Positions 1-6,383 of a stretch of 14,018 nucleotides of DNA are shown piece by piece. How positions within the stretch are numbered: the first letter of the stretch is position 1; every line of letters starts with the position of its first letter. The position numbers were made by a program, and so were the translations under genes. The notes under the pieces are model-generated. The model worked only from the letters and a program-made list of their open reading frames with translations, was not told where the DNA came from and did not search any database. This DNA is from Anaerolineales bacterium (lineage in GTDB: Bacteria; Chloroflexota; Anaerolineae; B4-G1; DUEL01): NCBI GenBank assembly GCA_015662065.1, contig DQUX01000188.1:1-14018 (forward strand), written 5' to 3'.

Positions 1-373
1 AATTAACTCAGGTGACAGTCACCTCCGCTCTGCCGGTGAGCAATACGCTCCAGGAGCCATAGCCCGCCATCTTTTGCGCACTTTCCGGGCCGAAAAGGTG
101 GCTGTAACCAGAGAGCGCCTGTCCCACACCTCCACGACCGCCCAGACCTTCCCAGAGCAGACCGGCTGCCGCCAGGGGGGTGGAAAAAGGGCCGGGTCGT
201 CGTTGTGAGCTGCAAAAAGGACCTTGTCCCACCCCCACTGGCAGCATAGAAGCCTCAGCAACAGGTCCGCTCCCGGCACCGGATTGCGATGAAAGTGCGG
301 TGAAGTGCCGGGTATCTCGGCCGACCTGCTGCCCACGCCTCTCCTGAGGGATGCCCTTCAGCCGCGCCTCAGG
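1..373. other. Stretch without a recognisable gene
   Basis: Open frames cross this stretch on the minus strand, but none has a recognisable domain, a good ribosome binding site or a convincing start, and three frames are open side by side, as expected by chance in GC-rich DNA. The minus-strand frames could be remnants of a decayed gene, but I could not match them to any family. The only structured signal is a short hyphenated palindrome at 10-24, listed separately. Because the next gene on the right (374-646) runs leftward, this stretch is its 3' flank. No terminator-like hairpin with a T tract was seen in it. Confidence 0.5.
10..24. repeat. Short hyphenated palindrome
   Basis: AGGTGAC-A-GTCACCT is a perfect inverted repeat with 7-bp arms and a single central base. 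The size and symmetry fit a dimeric regulator's operator, but there is no neighbouring gene start in the window to support this. A chance occurrence is possible. Confidence 0.3.
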
Positions 374-646
374 TTACCTTGCGTACGCGGGTCGGAACCG
401 CGCCTCAGCCTGCCTGGGCCCACAATCCAGGCACCGCCCCCGCCCCACGCCGTACAGCCGCCGCTCCAGCTCCTCGGCGAACCCCTCGAGGGTGTCCTCC
501 CGGATCGATAGCACGGTTTCCCGTTCGTCGGCAGCCAGCTCAAACTGGGCCAGCAAATGCTGTCGCTTGCCGTTGAAGAATCCCTGACGGAACCGCCGAT
601 CCACGACGGCCGTACCTACCAGCCTCTGGAGTGCCTGTTGTGACAT
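374..646 (-). CDS. Os1348/NHLP-clan leader-like small protein (90 aa)
   Basis: The 90-aa product begins MSQQALQRLVGTAVVDRRFR and continues with a helical ERETVLSIREDTLEGFAEEL segment (41-60). This layout of an N-terminal helix, an 'F-R-x-x-F-F' element and an 'E-R-E-x-L-L-S-I' helix resembles the Os1348 family of the NHLP clan, proteins related to nitrile hydratase alpha that serve as leader regions of some ribosomally made, modified peptides. After residue 63 the chain becomes short and Gly/Arg/Cys-rich (C72, C75), which could be a core-like tail. The start at 646 was chosen over the upstream ATG at 703 because similarity begins there and a G-rich RBS (AGGGGGGAAAG) precedes it. No modification enzyme or transporter for a RiPP is in the window, so a precursor role is unproven; many family members are orphan small proteins. 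The family call comes from memory of its motif pattern. Confidence 0.6.
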   Translation of the reverse strand: MSQQALQRLVGTAVVDRRFRQGFFNGKRQHLLAQFELAADERETVLSIREDTLEGFAEELERRLYGVGRGRCLDCGPRQAEARFRPAYAR

Positions 647-752
647 CACTTTCCCCCCTGTCGGCGACCGATCTTCGGTGCCACGGCCCATATGCGCAGA
701 CATTGGGTCGCTTAGAGAGGGTAAGGGACTGCGACCTCAGGCGGCGCTATGT

Positions 753-776
753 GACGTTGGTAATCTACGATGTTCC
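753..776 (-). promoter_or_regulatory. Possible ECF-sigma-type promoter
   Basis: On the minus strand GGAAC (776-772) is followed after 15 bases by CGTC (756-753), which fits the general GGAAC / CGTC pattern of extracytoplasmic-function sigma factors. It points toward the NHLP-like gene, whose ATG lies about 107 bases downstream. Both elements are short, so a chance match is quite possible. No clear sigma-70 promoter was seen in the same 220-bp spacer. Confidence 0.25.
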
Positions 777-866
777 GAACCGCTACAGAGGTGCCCTTGA
801 CCCTGGAGAGGCGGGGAGAGCAGCAACGACAGGGCAAGGGCCAGCCGAATGGAGCCCCTATCGCCC

Positions 867-1040
867 CTAACCGTTGGCGGTCCCGCCGCTGGCCGGGGCC
901 AGCAGGCCACCGAAGGGCGCCGGAAGCAGCGCGCCCACCAGCGCCAGGCCGACCATCGTCGCGGTGAGAACGACCAGCACCGTGGCGACCAGCCGAGGAT
1001 CGGAGAGACCGTACACCCCTGCAAGAATGCGCTCTTTCAT
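867..1040 (-). CDS. Small single-pass membrane protein, unknown function (57 aa)
   Basis: The product is 57 aa: a short charged N-terminus (MKERILAGVYGLSDPRL), one hydrophobic segment at about 17-39 (VATVLVVLTATMVGLALVGALL), then a Gly/Ala/Pro-rich tail ending in TANG. A strong AGGAGGT site sits 6 bases before this ATG, so I chose it over the in-frame ATG at 1064. It could be a small membrane regulator or accessory protein; no family is recognised. The next minus-strand gene, the NHLP-like protein, starts 220 bp downstream and may be separately expressed. Tandem TATAGT-containing 9-mers lie upstream at 1088-1108 and may contribute to its promoter. Confidence 0.65.
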   Translation of the reverse strand: MKERILAGVYGLSDPRLVATVLVVLTATMVGLALVGALLPAPFGGLLAPASGGTANG

Positions 1041-1087
1041 CACCCCACCTCCTGTTGAACTCAACTGCGCTAACAGTTTAGCATGGG

Positions 1088-1108
1088 ACTATACACGAAA
1101 CTATACAC
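1088..1108. repeat. Tandem 9-bp direct repeat in a divergent intergenic region
   Basis: ACTATACAC occurs at 1088-1096 and again at 1100-1108, a 12-bp period. Read on the minus strand each copy contains TATAGT, a passable -10 hexamer, about 50-65 bases upstream of the small membrane protein's ATG, but no good -35 lies at the right distance. It may be a doubled -10 region or a pair of regulator sites. Confidence 0.4.
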
Positions 1109-1179
1109 AGGAGAGGCTATTTTTGGTCCGGCTTCGGCAAATCCCCGAATCCCCGGCCGGCGGTGAGATGTGAGCCCCC

Positions 1180-1207
1180 TTGTCTCTTCCCCCAAGTGCG
1201 CTATACT
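1180..1207 (+). promoter_or_regulatory. Sigma-70-like promoter for the 97-aa protein/PLD lipoprotein pair
   Basis: TTGTCT (1180-1185), a 16-bp spacer and TATACT (1202-1207) form a good housekeeping-type promoter facing right. Transcription would begin near 1214, leaving a short leader of under 20 bases before the ATG at 1231. Confidence 0.6.
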
Positions 1208-1230
1208 TAAAGGGGAGGGAAAGGGACCTG

Positions 1231-1524
1231 ATGGACAATCCAGAACTACGCCGCGCCGTTGAGCGCCTCTGGGAAGATGAGAGCCTCACCGCCGACCTGA
1301 CCGATCCGGCCGCCCGCCTCCTCCTGGAATGGGGAGCAGACCGGGCGGGGGCGATCCTTTCGGAGATGGCCGACCGGCCGGAGAGGAGGATCGTGCGGCG
1401 ACTGGCAGCGCTGCGACGCCTCATCCGCCGCCTCGCCCGCCTGGCCGGCCAGGCCCCGCCGGGCGGACAGTTGGAACGGGTGGAAGCACTGCTGAACACC
1501 ATCTCTGGGGAGCGCCGCTTATGA
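1231..1524 (+). CDS. Hypothetical helical protein coupled to a PLD lipoprotein (97 aa)
   Basis: I do not recognise this protein. It is 97 aa, strongly charged and predicted mostly helical: an acidic N-terminal half (LRRAVERLWEDESLTADLTD) and a very Arg-rich centre (RRIVRRLAALRRLIRRLARL, about 53-72) that could form an amphipathic, possibly nucleic-acid- or membrane-binding helix. There is no signal peptide or transmembrane segment. The ATG at 1231 follows a purine-rich AGGGGAGGGAAAGGGA tract and lies just downstream of the promoter at 1180-1207; the frame is also open to a TTG at 1180, but that lies inside the promoter. Its TGA overlaps the next gene's ATG (ATGA at 1521-1524), which implies translational coupling and a shared role with the PLD-like lipoprotein. 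Confidence 0.7.
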   Translation: MDNPELRRAVERLWEDESLTADLTDPAARLLLEWGADRAGAILSEMADRPERRIVRRLAALRRLIRRLARLAGQAPPGGQLERVEALLNTISGERRL

Positions 1525-2618
1525 AACATCGTTCTGGACACCACCCTCCCTTGTGGAAAGCCGTCCTCGTCCTGGCCTGGACCCTGGTGCTGGCCTGGGG
1601 CCTCGCCGGGTGCGCCCGTCTTAGCATCACGGAGACCGTCTCGGGGGATTGGATCGCCATCTACTTCACCGCACCCCGCTATCCCGACGACCCCGCCGCC
1701 CACACTGGCGGGGTGGATGCCGACCTGGTGGCCCTGATCGACAGCGCCCAGGAGAGCGTGGACGTGGCGGCCTACGACCTGGACCTGAGCTCGGTGGCGG
1801 AGGCCCTCATCCGCGCCCAGACGGACGGGGTCCGGGTGCGCGTGGTCACCGACGGCAGCAACGCCGGGGCGGAGGCGGTGGCCCGCCTCCGCCAGGCGCG
1901 CGTTCCCATCGTGGCCCGGCCCGATAAGGGGTGGGGCATCATGCACAACAAGTTCGTCGTGGTGGATGGAATCTGGGTCTGGACCGGCTCCTGGAACCTG
2001 ACGGAGAATGGCACCTACCGCAACAACAACAACGCCGTTCTCATCGCCTCCCGCGCCCTGGCCGAGGACTACACCGCCGAGTTCGAGGAGATGTTCGCCG
2101 GCCTCTTCGGCCCCTCCTCGCCGGCCGAGACCCCCTACCCGTTGATCGACATCGCCGGGCAAGGACGAGCCGTGCAGGTCGAGGTCTACTTCGCGCCGGA
2201 GGACGGGGCGGCCGACCGTCTCCTCCAGCTCCTCGCCTCCGCCCAGACCAGCGTTCGCTTCCTGGCCTTCCAGTTCACCAGCTCCCCCATCGCGGACGCG
2301 CTGGTGGATCTGGCCGGGGAGGGCATCGCTGTCCAGGGGGTGGTGGAGGCCCGCTCGGCGGGCAGCCCCTACAGCCAGTACGACCGGCTGCGGGCCGGCG
2401 GGGTGGCGGTCGTGCCGGATGGAAACCCCTACATTATGCACCACAAGGTCCTCATCATAGACGACCAAACCGTCGTGTTGGGATCATACAACTTTACCGC
2501 CAGCGCCGACGAGGACAACGACGAGAATCTGCTGATCATCCACGATCCCGAGGTGGCGGCGGCCTTTCTGGCCGAGTTCGGTCGGGTGCTACAAGAGGCT
2601 CAGACCGCGGAGCCATAA
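1521..2618 (+). CDS. Phospholipase D-superfamily lipoprotein, two HKD motifs (365 aa)
   Basis: This is a PLD-superfamily phosphodiesterase; members cleave phosphodiester bonds in phospholipids or nucleic acids through a covalent phospho-histidine. The 365-aa chain starts with a lipoprotein signal peptide: a basic/hydrophobic stretch at 12-28 and a lipobox LAGC with Cys31. Two catalytic half-sites follow: H142-N-K144-x4-D149 with a downstream GSWN, and H307-H-K309-x4-D314 with a downstream GSYNF. Both HKD triads are intact, so the protein should be an active pseudo-dimer outside the membrane. The N-terminal half-domain carries the typical VDVAAYDLD strand and the C-terminal one FLAFQFTSSP. The start overlaps the upstream gene's stop, with GGGGAG 8 bases before it. 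The small size and DNA/lipid-neutral motifs fit the bacterial Nuc-like or cardiolipin-synthase-like class; which substrate it uses cannot be told from the sequence. Confidence 0.93.
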   Translation: MKHRSGHHPPLWKAVLVLAWTLVLAWGLAGCARLSITETVSGDWIAIYFTAPRYPDDPAAHTGGVDADLVALIDSAQESVDVAAYDLDLSSVAEALIRAQTDGVRVRVVTDGSNAGAEAVARLRQARVPIVARPDKGWGIMHNKFVVVDGIWVWTGSWNLTENGTYRNNNNAVLIASRALAEDYTAEFEEMFAGLFGPSSPAETPYPLIDIAGQGRAVQVEVYFAPEDGAADRLLQLLASAQTSVRFLAFQFTSSPIADALVDLAGEGIAVQGVVEARSAGSPYSQYDRLRAGGVAVVPDGNPYIMHHKVLIIDDQTVVLGSYNFTASADEDNDENLLIIHDPEVAAAFLAEFGRVLQEAQTAEP

Positions 2619-2629
2619 TCAGCGCCAAA

Positions 2630-2708
2630 CCGGCACCGAAGTGCCCACTACAAGCCGTCTGTTCGTAGTGGGCGCTTCAGCCCGGCACTGAGATGCCTAC
2701 TACAAGCC
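2630..2708. repeat. Imperfect 27-bp direct repeats with a hairpin
   Basis: Two 27-bp copies at 2630-2656 and 2682-2708 (CCGGCAC-GA--TGCC-ACTACAAGCC) differ at four positions and are spaced 52 bp apart. Between them the first copy pairs with an inverted segment: GAAGTGCCCACTACAA (2638-2653) against TTCGTAGTGGGCGCTTC (2662-2678), a stem of about 16 bp with an 8-base loop. It sits just after the PLD stop codon, so it may end that transcript, though there is no T tract. The form resembles REP/MITE-like intergenic repeats common in Chloroflexota. Confidence 0.65.
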
Positions 2709-2755
2709 ATTTGCATCGGGAGCCCCTTAGAGCACACGTGTCGAGGAGGAGAAGG

Positions 2756-3280
2756 ATGGAATCCACCACAAGGCCAGGAAACGGCACTCCCGGACGGTTC
2801 ACCGGCTGCCAGGTGGCGGCCCTGGTGGGAGCGGTGCTCTTCATCGCCGGGACGTGCGTCCTCCTGGGCCTGATGGTGGGCGGCGTGACCGGCTACATCC
2901 TGGGCCGGAGCGCTTCCCAGACCGCCAGGCCGCCCACCCAGGTTCCACCGTCGACGTGGCCGCCCATCGCCCCGCCGCAGCCCCCGCCGCCGGTGTCGCC
3001 GGAGGAGCGGCCCTACCTGGGCATCCGGTATATGCTGTTGGAGGAGGGCGCGCGGATCGAGGTCGTGGAGCCGGGGAGCCCGGCAGAGGAAGCGGGTCTG
3101 GAGCCAGGGGATGTGATCGCAGCAGTGGACGGAGAACCGGTGGGGCTGGAGGCGCAGCCGCTGGCTGCGCTCATCCTTTCACGCCACCCCGGCGAGGTTG
3201 TACGGTTGACCGTGGAGCGAGGGGAGGAGATGCGAGAGGTGGAAGTGACGCTGAGCCGATGGTCGGAGAGGCGACCGTGA
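2756..3280 (+). CDS. Membrane-anchored PDZ-domain protein (174 aa)
   Basis: The 174-aa product has a short hydrophilic N-terminus, one strongly hydrophobic segment (about 18-48), a proline-rich linker (57-82, ending PPQPPPPVSPEE) and a single C-terminal PDZ domain (about 86-167). The PDZ shows the PYLGI carboxylate-binding loop, VVEPGSPAEEAGLEPGDVI and a VDGEPV strand typical of HtrA/DegP- and S41-protease-type PDZ domains. No protease domain is attached, so it is more likely an adaptor or substrate-binding protein at the membrane, with the PDZ probably outside. The ATG at 2756 was preferred to the upstream in-frame ATG at 2693 because AGGAGG sits 6 bases before it and the upstream extension overlaps the repeat element. 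It converges with the minus-strand GNAT gene, leaving 39 bp between stop codons. Confidence 0.88.
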   Translation: MESTTRPGNGTPGRFTGCQVAALVGAVLFIAGTCVLLGLMVGGVTGYILGRSASQTARPPTQVPPSTWPPIAPPQPPPPVSPEERPYLGIRYMLLEEGARIEVVEPGSPAEEAGLEPGDVIAAVDGEPVGLEAQPLAALILSRHPGEVVRLTVERGEEMREVEVTLSRWSERRP

Positions 3281-3319
3281 CGGCGCTTGTCGGTTCTACG
3301 GTCTGAGAGAGGTCGTTGG

Positions 3320-4036
3320 CTAAGCCTGGCCCCGGGCTATCCCCTCGATGGCGAACTCCCGCGCCCCGGTGTCCACGAATCCCACCGATTCCGCCAAGCG
3401 GATGGAGGGGGTGTTCCCCTCGGAGACGATGTAGAGGGGCTGCACGCCGGAGCGGACCACCCAGGCGACGCAGGATTCCACCACCGCCTCTCCCCACCCC
3501 CGCCCCCGGGCCCGGCGCGCAGTCCAGACGTAGACCTCGGCGAAGTGAGGAGATTGCCAGTTGACCCCCGCCTCGGCCGCGATTTCCCCCTGGTAGCGGA
3601 TCACGAAGCGAGGGGAGCCGTCGGCGGCCGGGGTGGGCACCACCAGGACGTTGATGGTAGGGGCATACCGGGCCAGGTCCAGCCGGTAGACCCGGTTGAT
3701 CTCGATCTGTTCCACCTCCATTGCCTTCTCTGCCACCGGCTGCAGGTCTGGGGTGGTGACCAGGTAGTAGGGCCGGTGGGGTAGCAGCCCCCGTCTCAAG
3801 AGCGCTGCCGCCGCGCCCGCGTGGCGGGCGCGCAGCACCGCCAGCAACCGGAAGAGGTCCCGCCCGGTCTGACAGATGGCCAGGAAACCCTCCGCCCGCC
3901 GACCCTCCGCCCCCACCAACAGCCGCGTCCGGGCCGGGTCGTGATAGAGGGCGTAGTAGGCGGCCAGGCCGTCGCGGGGGGCGGAGAGGTCCAGGAGAGG
4001 ACGCGCCTGCTGGCGAAGATGGATCAGGTCATCCAC
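3320..4036 (-). CDS. GNAT-family N-acetyltransferase (238 aa)
   Basis: This is a GCN5-related acetyltransferase, which moves an acetyl group from acetyl-CoA to an amine; the acceptor is unknown. The 238-aa chain is longer than a minimal GNAT (about 150 aa). The catalytic GNAT fold is C-terminal, with the acetyl-CoA pyrophosphate-binding loop ARRARGRGWGEAVV around 173-186 (R-G-R-G-W-G at 177-182) and the NTPSIRLAESVGFVDTG helix-turn at about 208-224. The N-terminal 100 residues (DDLIHLRQQARPLLDLSAPRD..) are probably a degenerate GNAT-like or cap region. The GTG start at 4036 overlaps the previous gene's TGA by 8 bp and follows GGGAGG, so the two GNAT genes appear translationally coupled. The upstream in-frame extension is antisense-like, low-complexity Arg/Ser/Gly sequence and was rejected. 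Confidence 0.85.
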   Translation of the reverse strand: MDDLIHLRQQARPLLDLSAPRDGLAAYYALYHDPARTRLLVGAEGRRAEGFLAICQTGRDLFRLLAVLRARHAGAAAALLRRGLLPHRPYYLVTTPDLQPVAEKAMEVEQIEINRVYRLDLARYAPTINVLVVPTPAADGSPRFVIRYQGEIAAEAGVNWQSPHFAEVYVWTARRARGRGWGEAVVESCVAWVVRSGVQPLYIVSEGNTPSIRLAESVGFVDTGAREFAIEGIARGQA

Positions 4037-4346
4037 TCTCCCCTGCCTCCCGCTCGTAGTACCAGAAGAGCGCCACCTCCCCCGCCTCCAGATCCCGGTT
4101 GGTGTAGAAGTGATCGTCCACTTCGGAGGGCTCGAACCCCATCCTGCGGTAGAAATTGAGCGCGGCCCAGTTGTTGGTCTGGGTCTCCAGGACCAGGGCG
4201 CGCAGACGGTGCTCCCGCCCCCAGGCGATGGCGGCGCGGACCAAGGCGGTACCGATCCCTCGGCGACGGTAGGGCCGGTGGACCAACAGGTTCCAGATGA
4301 CGCCCCCCCGCCGCCACGCCTCCGCCCCCAGCTCGATGACCGCCAC
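4029..4346 (-). CDS. GNAT-family N-acetyltransferase, N-terminally short (105 aa)
   Basis: The chain contains the core of a GNAT domain: strand VIWNLLVH, acetyl-CoA loop RPYRRRGIGTALV (24-36, with R-R-R-G-I-G at 27-32), strand LRALVLET, and NNWAALNFYRRMGF (58-71), ending in a HFYTNRD..EVALFWYYE tail as in many ribosomal-protein-type GNATs. What is missing is the first strand and helices, about 40-50 residues expected before the segment I see. The open frame continues upstream for only 11 codons (EGFVVGAEGRL) and then meets the TAG that is the NUDIX gene's stop, in the same frame. The GTG at 4346, preceded by GGAGGG, is the only usable start. It may be a 5'-truncated remnant, a shortened active enzyme, or part of a former NUDIX-GNAT fusion. 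It overlaps the next GNAT gene by 8 bp. Confidence 0.7.
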   Translation of the reverse strand: MAVIELGAEAWRRGGVIWNLLVHRPYRRRGIGTALVRAAIAWGREHRLRALVLETQTNNWAALNFYRRMGFEPSEVDDHFYTNRDLEAGEVALFWYYEREAGESG

Positions 4347-4379
4347 CAGCCGGCCCTCCGCCCCGACGACAAACCCCTC

Positions 4380-4874
4380 CTACGTCGGTTGCCGGCCCGT
4401 CGGTCGGTCACGGAGGGCTTGGGCGCGCTGGATCATCTCCTGATCGAGCCAGTAGAGACCCTCGGGGAGTGTGTGGGGGGAGACCCAGCAAGCGGTGAGG
4501 ACCTCTCCGCTGAGATGGTCCATCTCCCCTTCCACCTCGCACAGGAAGCAGGTCTCCAGATGACCGGGCGGGCCGTCCAGTTCGACCCATATCGGGGGGC
4601 CGACCCGCACCGCCAGCCCCACCTCCTCCAAAAGCTCCCGCCGGAGGGCGTCTTGGGGGCGCTCCCGGCGACGGACCCATCCGCCCGGCAGTCCCCAGGG
4701 ATAGCGGCCCCGAAAGACATGCTCCAGTAGCAGGACCTCTCCCCTCCGGTTGAAGACGACGCCGGTGACCCCGACGGTGAACCGGGCGGAGGCCAGATTG
4801 ATCAGGCGAGCGAGGAGGGGGTAGAGGAGGGGGGCTCTACGCATCAGATAGGCGACAGATCTCTTCAGGCGCAC
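4380..4874 (-). CDS. NUDIX hydrolase (164 aa)
   Basis: NUDIX hydrolases cleave a nucleoside diphosphate linked to another group, using a metal bound by the NUDIX helix. The 164-aa chain carries a perfect NUDIX box G-x5-E-x7-REUxEExGU at 65-87 (G65, E71, R79, E80, E83, E84, G86), preceded by the PWGLPGGW strand typical of the family. The N-terminal 30 residues (MRLKRSVAYLMRRAPLLYPLLARLINLAS) are basic and hydrophobic and could associate with the membrane; no cleavage site is clear. The GTG start at 4874 follows GGGGAGG by about 7 bases. Its TAG at 4380-4382 is followed in frame by the GNAT coding sequence. The substrate cannot be assigned; the WVELDGPPGHLETCFLCEVEGE segment does not match a specific subfamily I know. 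Confidence 0.92.
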   Translation of the reverse strand: MRLKRSVAYLMRRAPLLYPLLARLINLASARFTVGVTGVVFNRRGEVLLLEHVFRGRYPWGLPGGWVRRRERPQDALRRELLEEVGLAVRVGPPIWVELDGPPGHLETCFLCEVEGEMDHLSGEVLTACWVSPHTLPEGLYWLDQEMIQRAQALRDRPTGRQPT

Positions 4875-4952
4875 AACTCGCCTCCCCTTCCCTCATCCTC
4901 ACCGCTCGCATCAACTCACAGCCCGTCGCCTTCGTCCCTCACCCTCGGTTGG

Positions 4953-4972
4953 TCATTTGTCATTTGTCATTT
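4953..4972. repeat. TCATTTG heptamer repeat, about three copies
   Basis: TCATTTG is repeated head to tail with no interruption (plus-strand reading), and it ends directly at the asnS stop codon (4973-4975). On the transcribed minus strand it reads as AAATGAC repeats right after the asnS TAG. A low-complexity slippage tract is the simplest explanation. Confidence 0.6.
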
Positions 4973-6310
4973 CTACGGATACACCCGCTTCAGCATCCTC
5001 GGAAAGGAGATCGTCTCTCGCAGGTGATCCAGCCCGCAGATCCAGGTCACCGTCCGCTCCACCCCCAGGCCGAAGCCGGAGTGGACCACCGAGCCGTACC
5101 GACGCAGGTCCACGTACCACCCAAACGACTCCTCCGGCAGGCCCCAGTCCCTCAGCCGCTCCAGCAAGAGGTCCGGATCGGAGATGCGCTCAGAGCCGCC
5201 GATGATCTCCCCGTACCCCTCCGGGGCCAGCAGGTCCACGCTCTTGGTGACCTCCGGGCGTCCGGGCCAGGGCTCCATATAGAACGCCTTGGCCTCCGTG
5301 GGATAGCCGTAGACGAAGACCGGCTTCTCAAACCGCTTGGTCAGCTCCGTCTCGTGGGGAGAGCCAAAGTCGTCCCCCCACTCGATCTTCAGGAGCTCCC
5401 GAAGTTCCTCATCCTCCATCTCCTGCCGGATCTGGGCCAGCATCTGGAGCGCCTCGTCGTAGGAGATGCGGGGGAAGGGGGGCACCACCCGCTCCAGCGG
5501 GCCGGTATCCCGGCCCAAGAGGGCCAGCTCGTACGCCCGCTCCTCCAGGCAGGTCCGGACGATGTAGGAGACGAACTGCTCCTCGAACTCCATCAGTTGG
5601 TCCAGATCGCAGAAGGCGATCTCCGGCTCCACCATCCAGAACTCGGTCAGGTGGCGGCGGGTCTTGGACTTCTCGGCGCGAAAGGTGGGGCCGAAGCAGT
5701 AGACGCGGCCAAAGGCGTAGATGTTGGCCTCGTTGTAGAGCTGGCCCGACTGGGCCAGGTAGGCCGGCTCGCCGAAGTAGTCGGTCTCAAAAAGCGTGGT
5801 CGTCCCCTCGCAGGCGGCGGGGGTGAGGATAGGTGTATCCATGTTGACAAAGCCGTGATCGTCCAACCAGTCCCGGATGGCGCGGATGACGGTGGCCCGC
5901 ACCCGCAACACCGCCCATTGCCGCTGCGAGCGGACCCACAGGTGGCGGTGGTCCATCAGGAACTCAACGCCGTGCTCCTTGGGCTGGATGGGGTAGTCCT
6001 GGGCCAGTTGGAGCACCTGGAGGTCGGTGACCCCCAGCTCGTAGCCGCCGGGGACGCCGGGAGCGCGGCGGTCCTGCCGGACGACGCCGGTGATGATAAG
6101 GGAGGATTCCTGGGTCAGCCGACGGGCCGCCTCGAAGACCTCCTCCGGGATCTCTTTCTTGAAGACGACGCACTGGACGAAGCCGGTGCCATCGCGGACC
6201 TGGAGGAACTGGAGCTTCCCCTTGTCGGTGCGATTGTGCAGCCACCCTTGAAGACGCACCTCCTGGCCCACGTGCCGGGCGATGTCCTGGATGCGGATCG
6301 TCTCTGCCAT
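4973..6310 (-). CDS. asnS: Asparaginyl-tRNA synthetase
   Basis: AsnRS is a class IIb aminoacyl-tRNA synthetase that joins asparagine to tRNA-Asn in the cytoplasm. The 445-aa chain has an N-terminal OB-fold anticodon-binding domain (about 1-105, with RLQGWLHNRTDKGKLQFLQVRDG) and the class II catalytic core. Motif 1 is around 143-163 (IRDWLDDHGFVNMDTPILTP), motif 2 around 210-230 (FRAEKSKTRRHLTEFWMVEPE) and motif 3 at 412-419 (GFGLGVER). The QSGQLYNE segment (188-195) is a typical amino-acid pocket element of AsnRS/AspRS; the DLL..GYGEIIGGSERI stretch and the end MLKRVYP resemble AsnRS rather than AspRS. Length is normal for the family. The ATG at 6310 follows AGGAGG by 5 bases, and a promoter lies at 6343-6371. 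The long plus-strand open frame over this gene is a mirror artefact. Confidence 0.97.
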   Translation of the reverse strand: MAETIRIQDIARHVGQEVRLQGWLHNRTDKGKLQFLQVRDGTGFVQCVVFKKEIPEEVFEAARRLTQESSLIITGVVRQDRRAPGVPGGYELGVTDLQVLQLAQDYPIQPKEHGVEFLMDHRHLWVRSQRQWAVLRVRATVIRAIRDWLDDHGFVNMDTPILTPAACEGTTTLFETDYFGEPAYLAQSGQLYNEANIYAFGRVYCFGPTFRAEKSKTRRHLTEFWMVEPEIAFCDLDQLMEFEEQFVSYIVRTCLEERAYELALLGRDTGPLERVVPPFPRISYDEALQMLAQIRQEMEDEELRELLKIEWGDDFGSPHETELTKRFEKPVFVYGYPTEAKAFYMEPWPGRPEVTKSVDLLAPEGYGEIIGGSERISDPDLLLERLRDWGLPEESFGWYVDLRRYGSVVHSGFGLGVERTVTWICGLDHLRETISFPRMLKRVYP

Positions 6311-6342
6311 AGAAACCTCCTGCAGGGTGGCTTAGTGAGGGG

Positions 6343-6371
6343 ATTGTACCGCAGAATGGGGAGGGGGGCAA
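6343..6371 (-). promoter_or_regulatory. Sigma-70-like promoter for asnS
   Basis: On the minus strand TTGCCC (6371-6366), a 17-bp spacer and TACAAT (6348-6343) form a good promoter. It would start transcription near 6336, about 26 bases before the asnS ATG. No T-box or other leader structure fits in so short a leader. Confidence 0.65.
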
Positions 6372-6383
6372 GATGGTCGGCGA

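Noticed and set aside
1..373. Transposase or other pseudogene remnant on the minus strand
   Set aside because: Three frames were read by eye and no transposase motif or consistent frameshifted family could be recognised.
362..408. CCGCGCCTCAG present twice 36 bp apart at the NHLP-like gene's 3' end
   Set aside because: Only 11 bp long in GC-rich DNA; one copy codes for the protein's last residues. Too short to call a repeat.
1101..2468. 455-aa minus-strand open frame over the PLD lipoprotein gene
   Set aside because: It is antisense to a gene with two intact HKD motifs, lacks any recognisable domain, and is low-complexity Arg/Gly/Val sequence, as expected from GC-rich mirror frames.
3281..3319. 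Bidirectional terminator between convergent PDZ and GNAT genes
   Set aside because: No stable inverted repeat or T tract could be found in the 39-bp gap.
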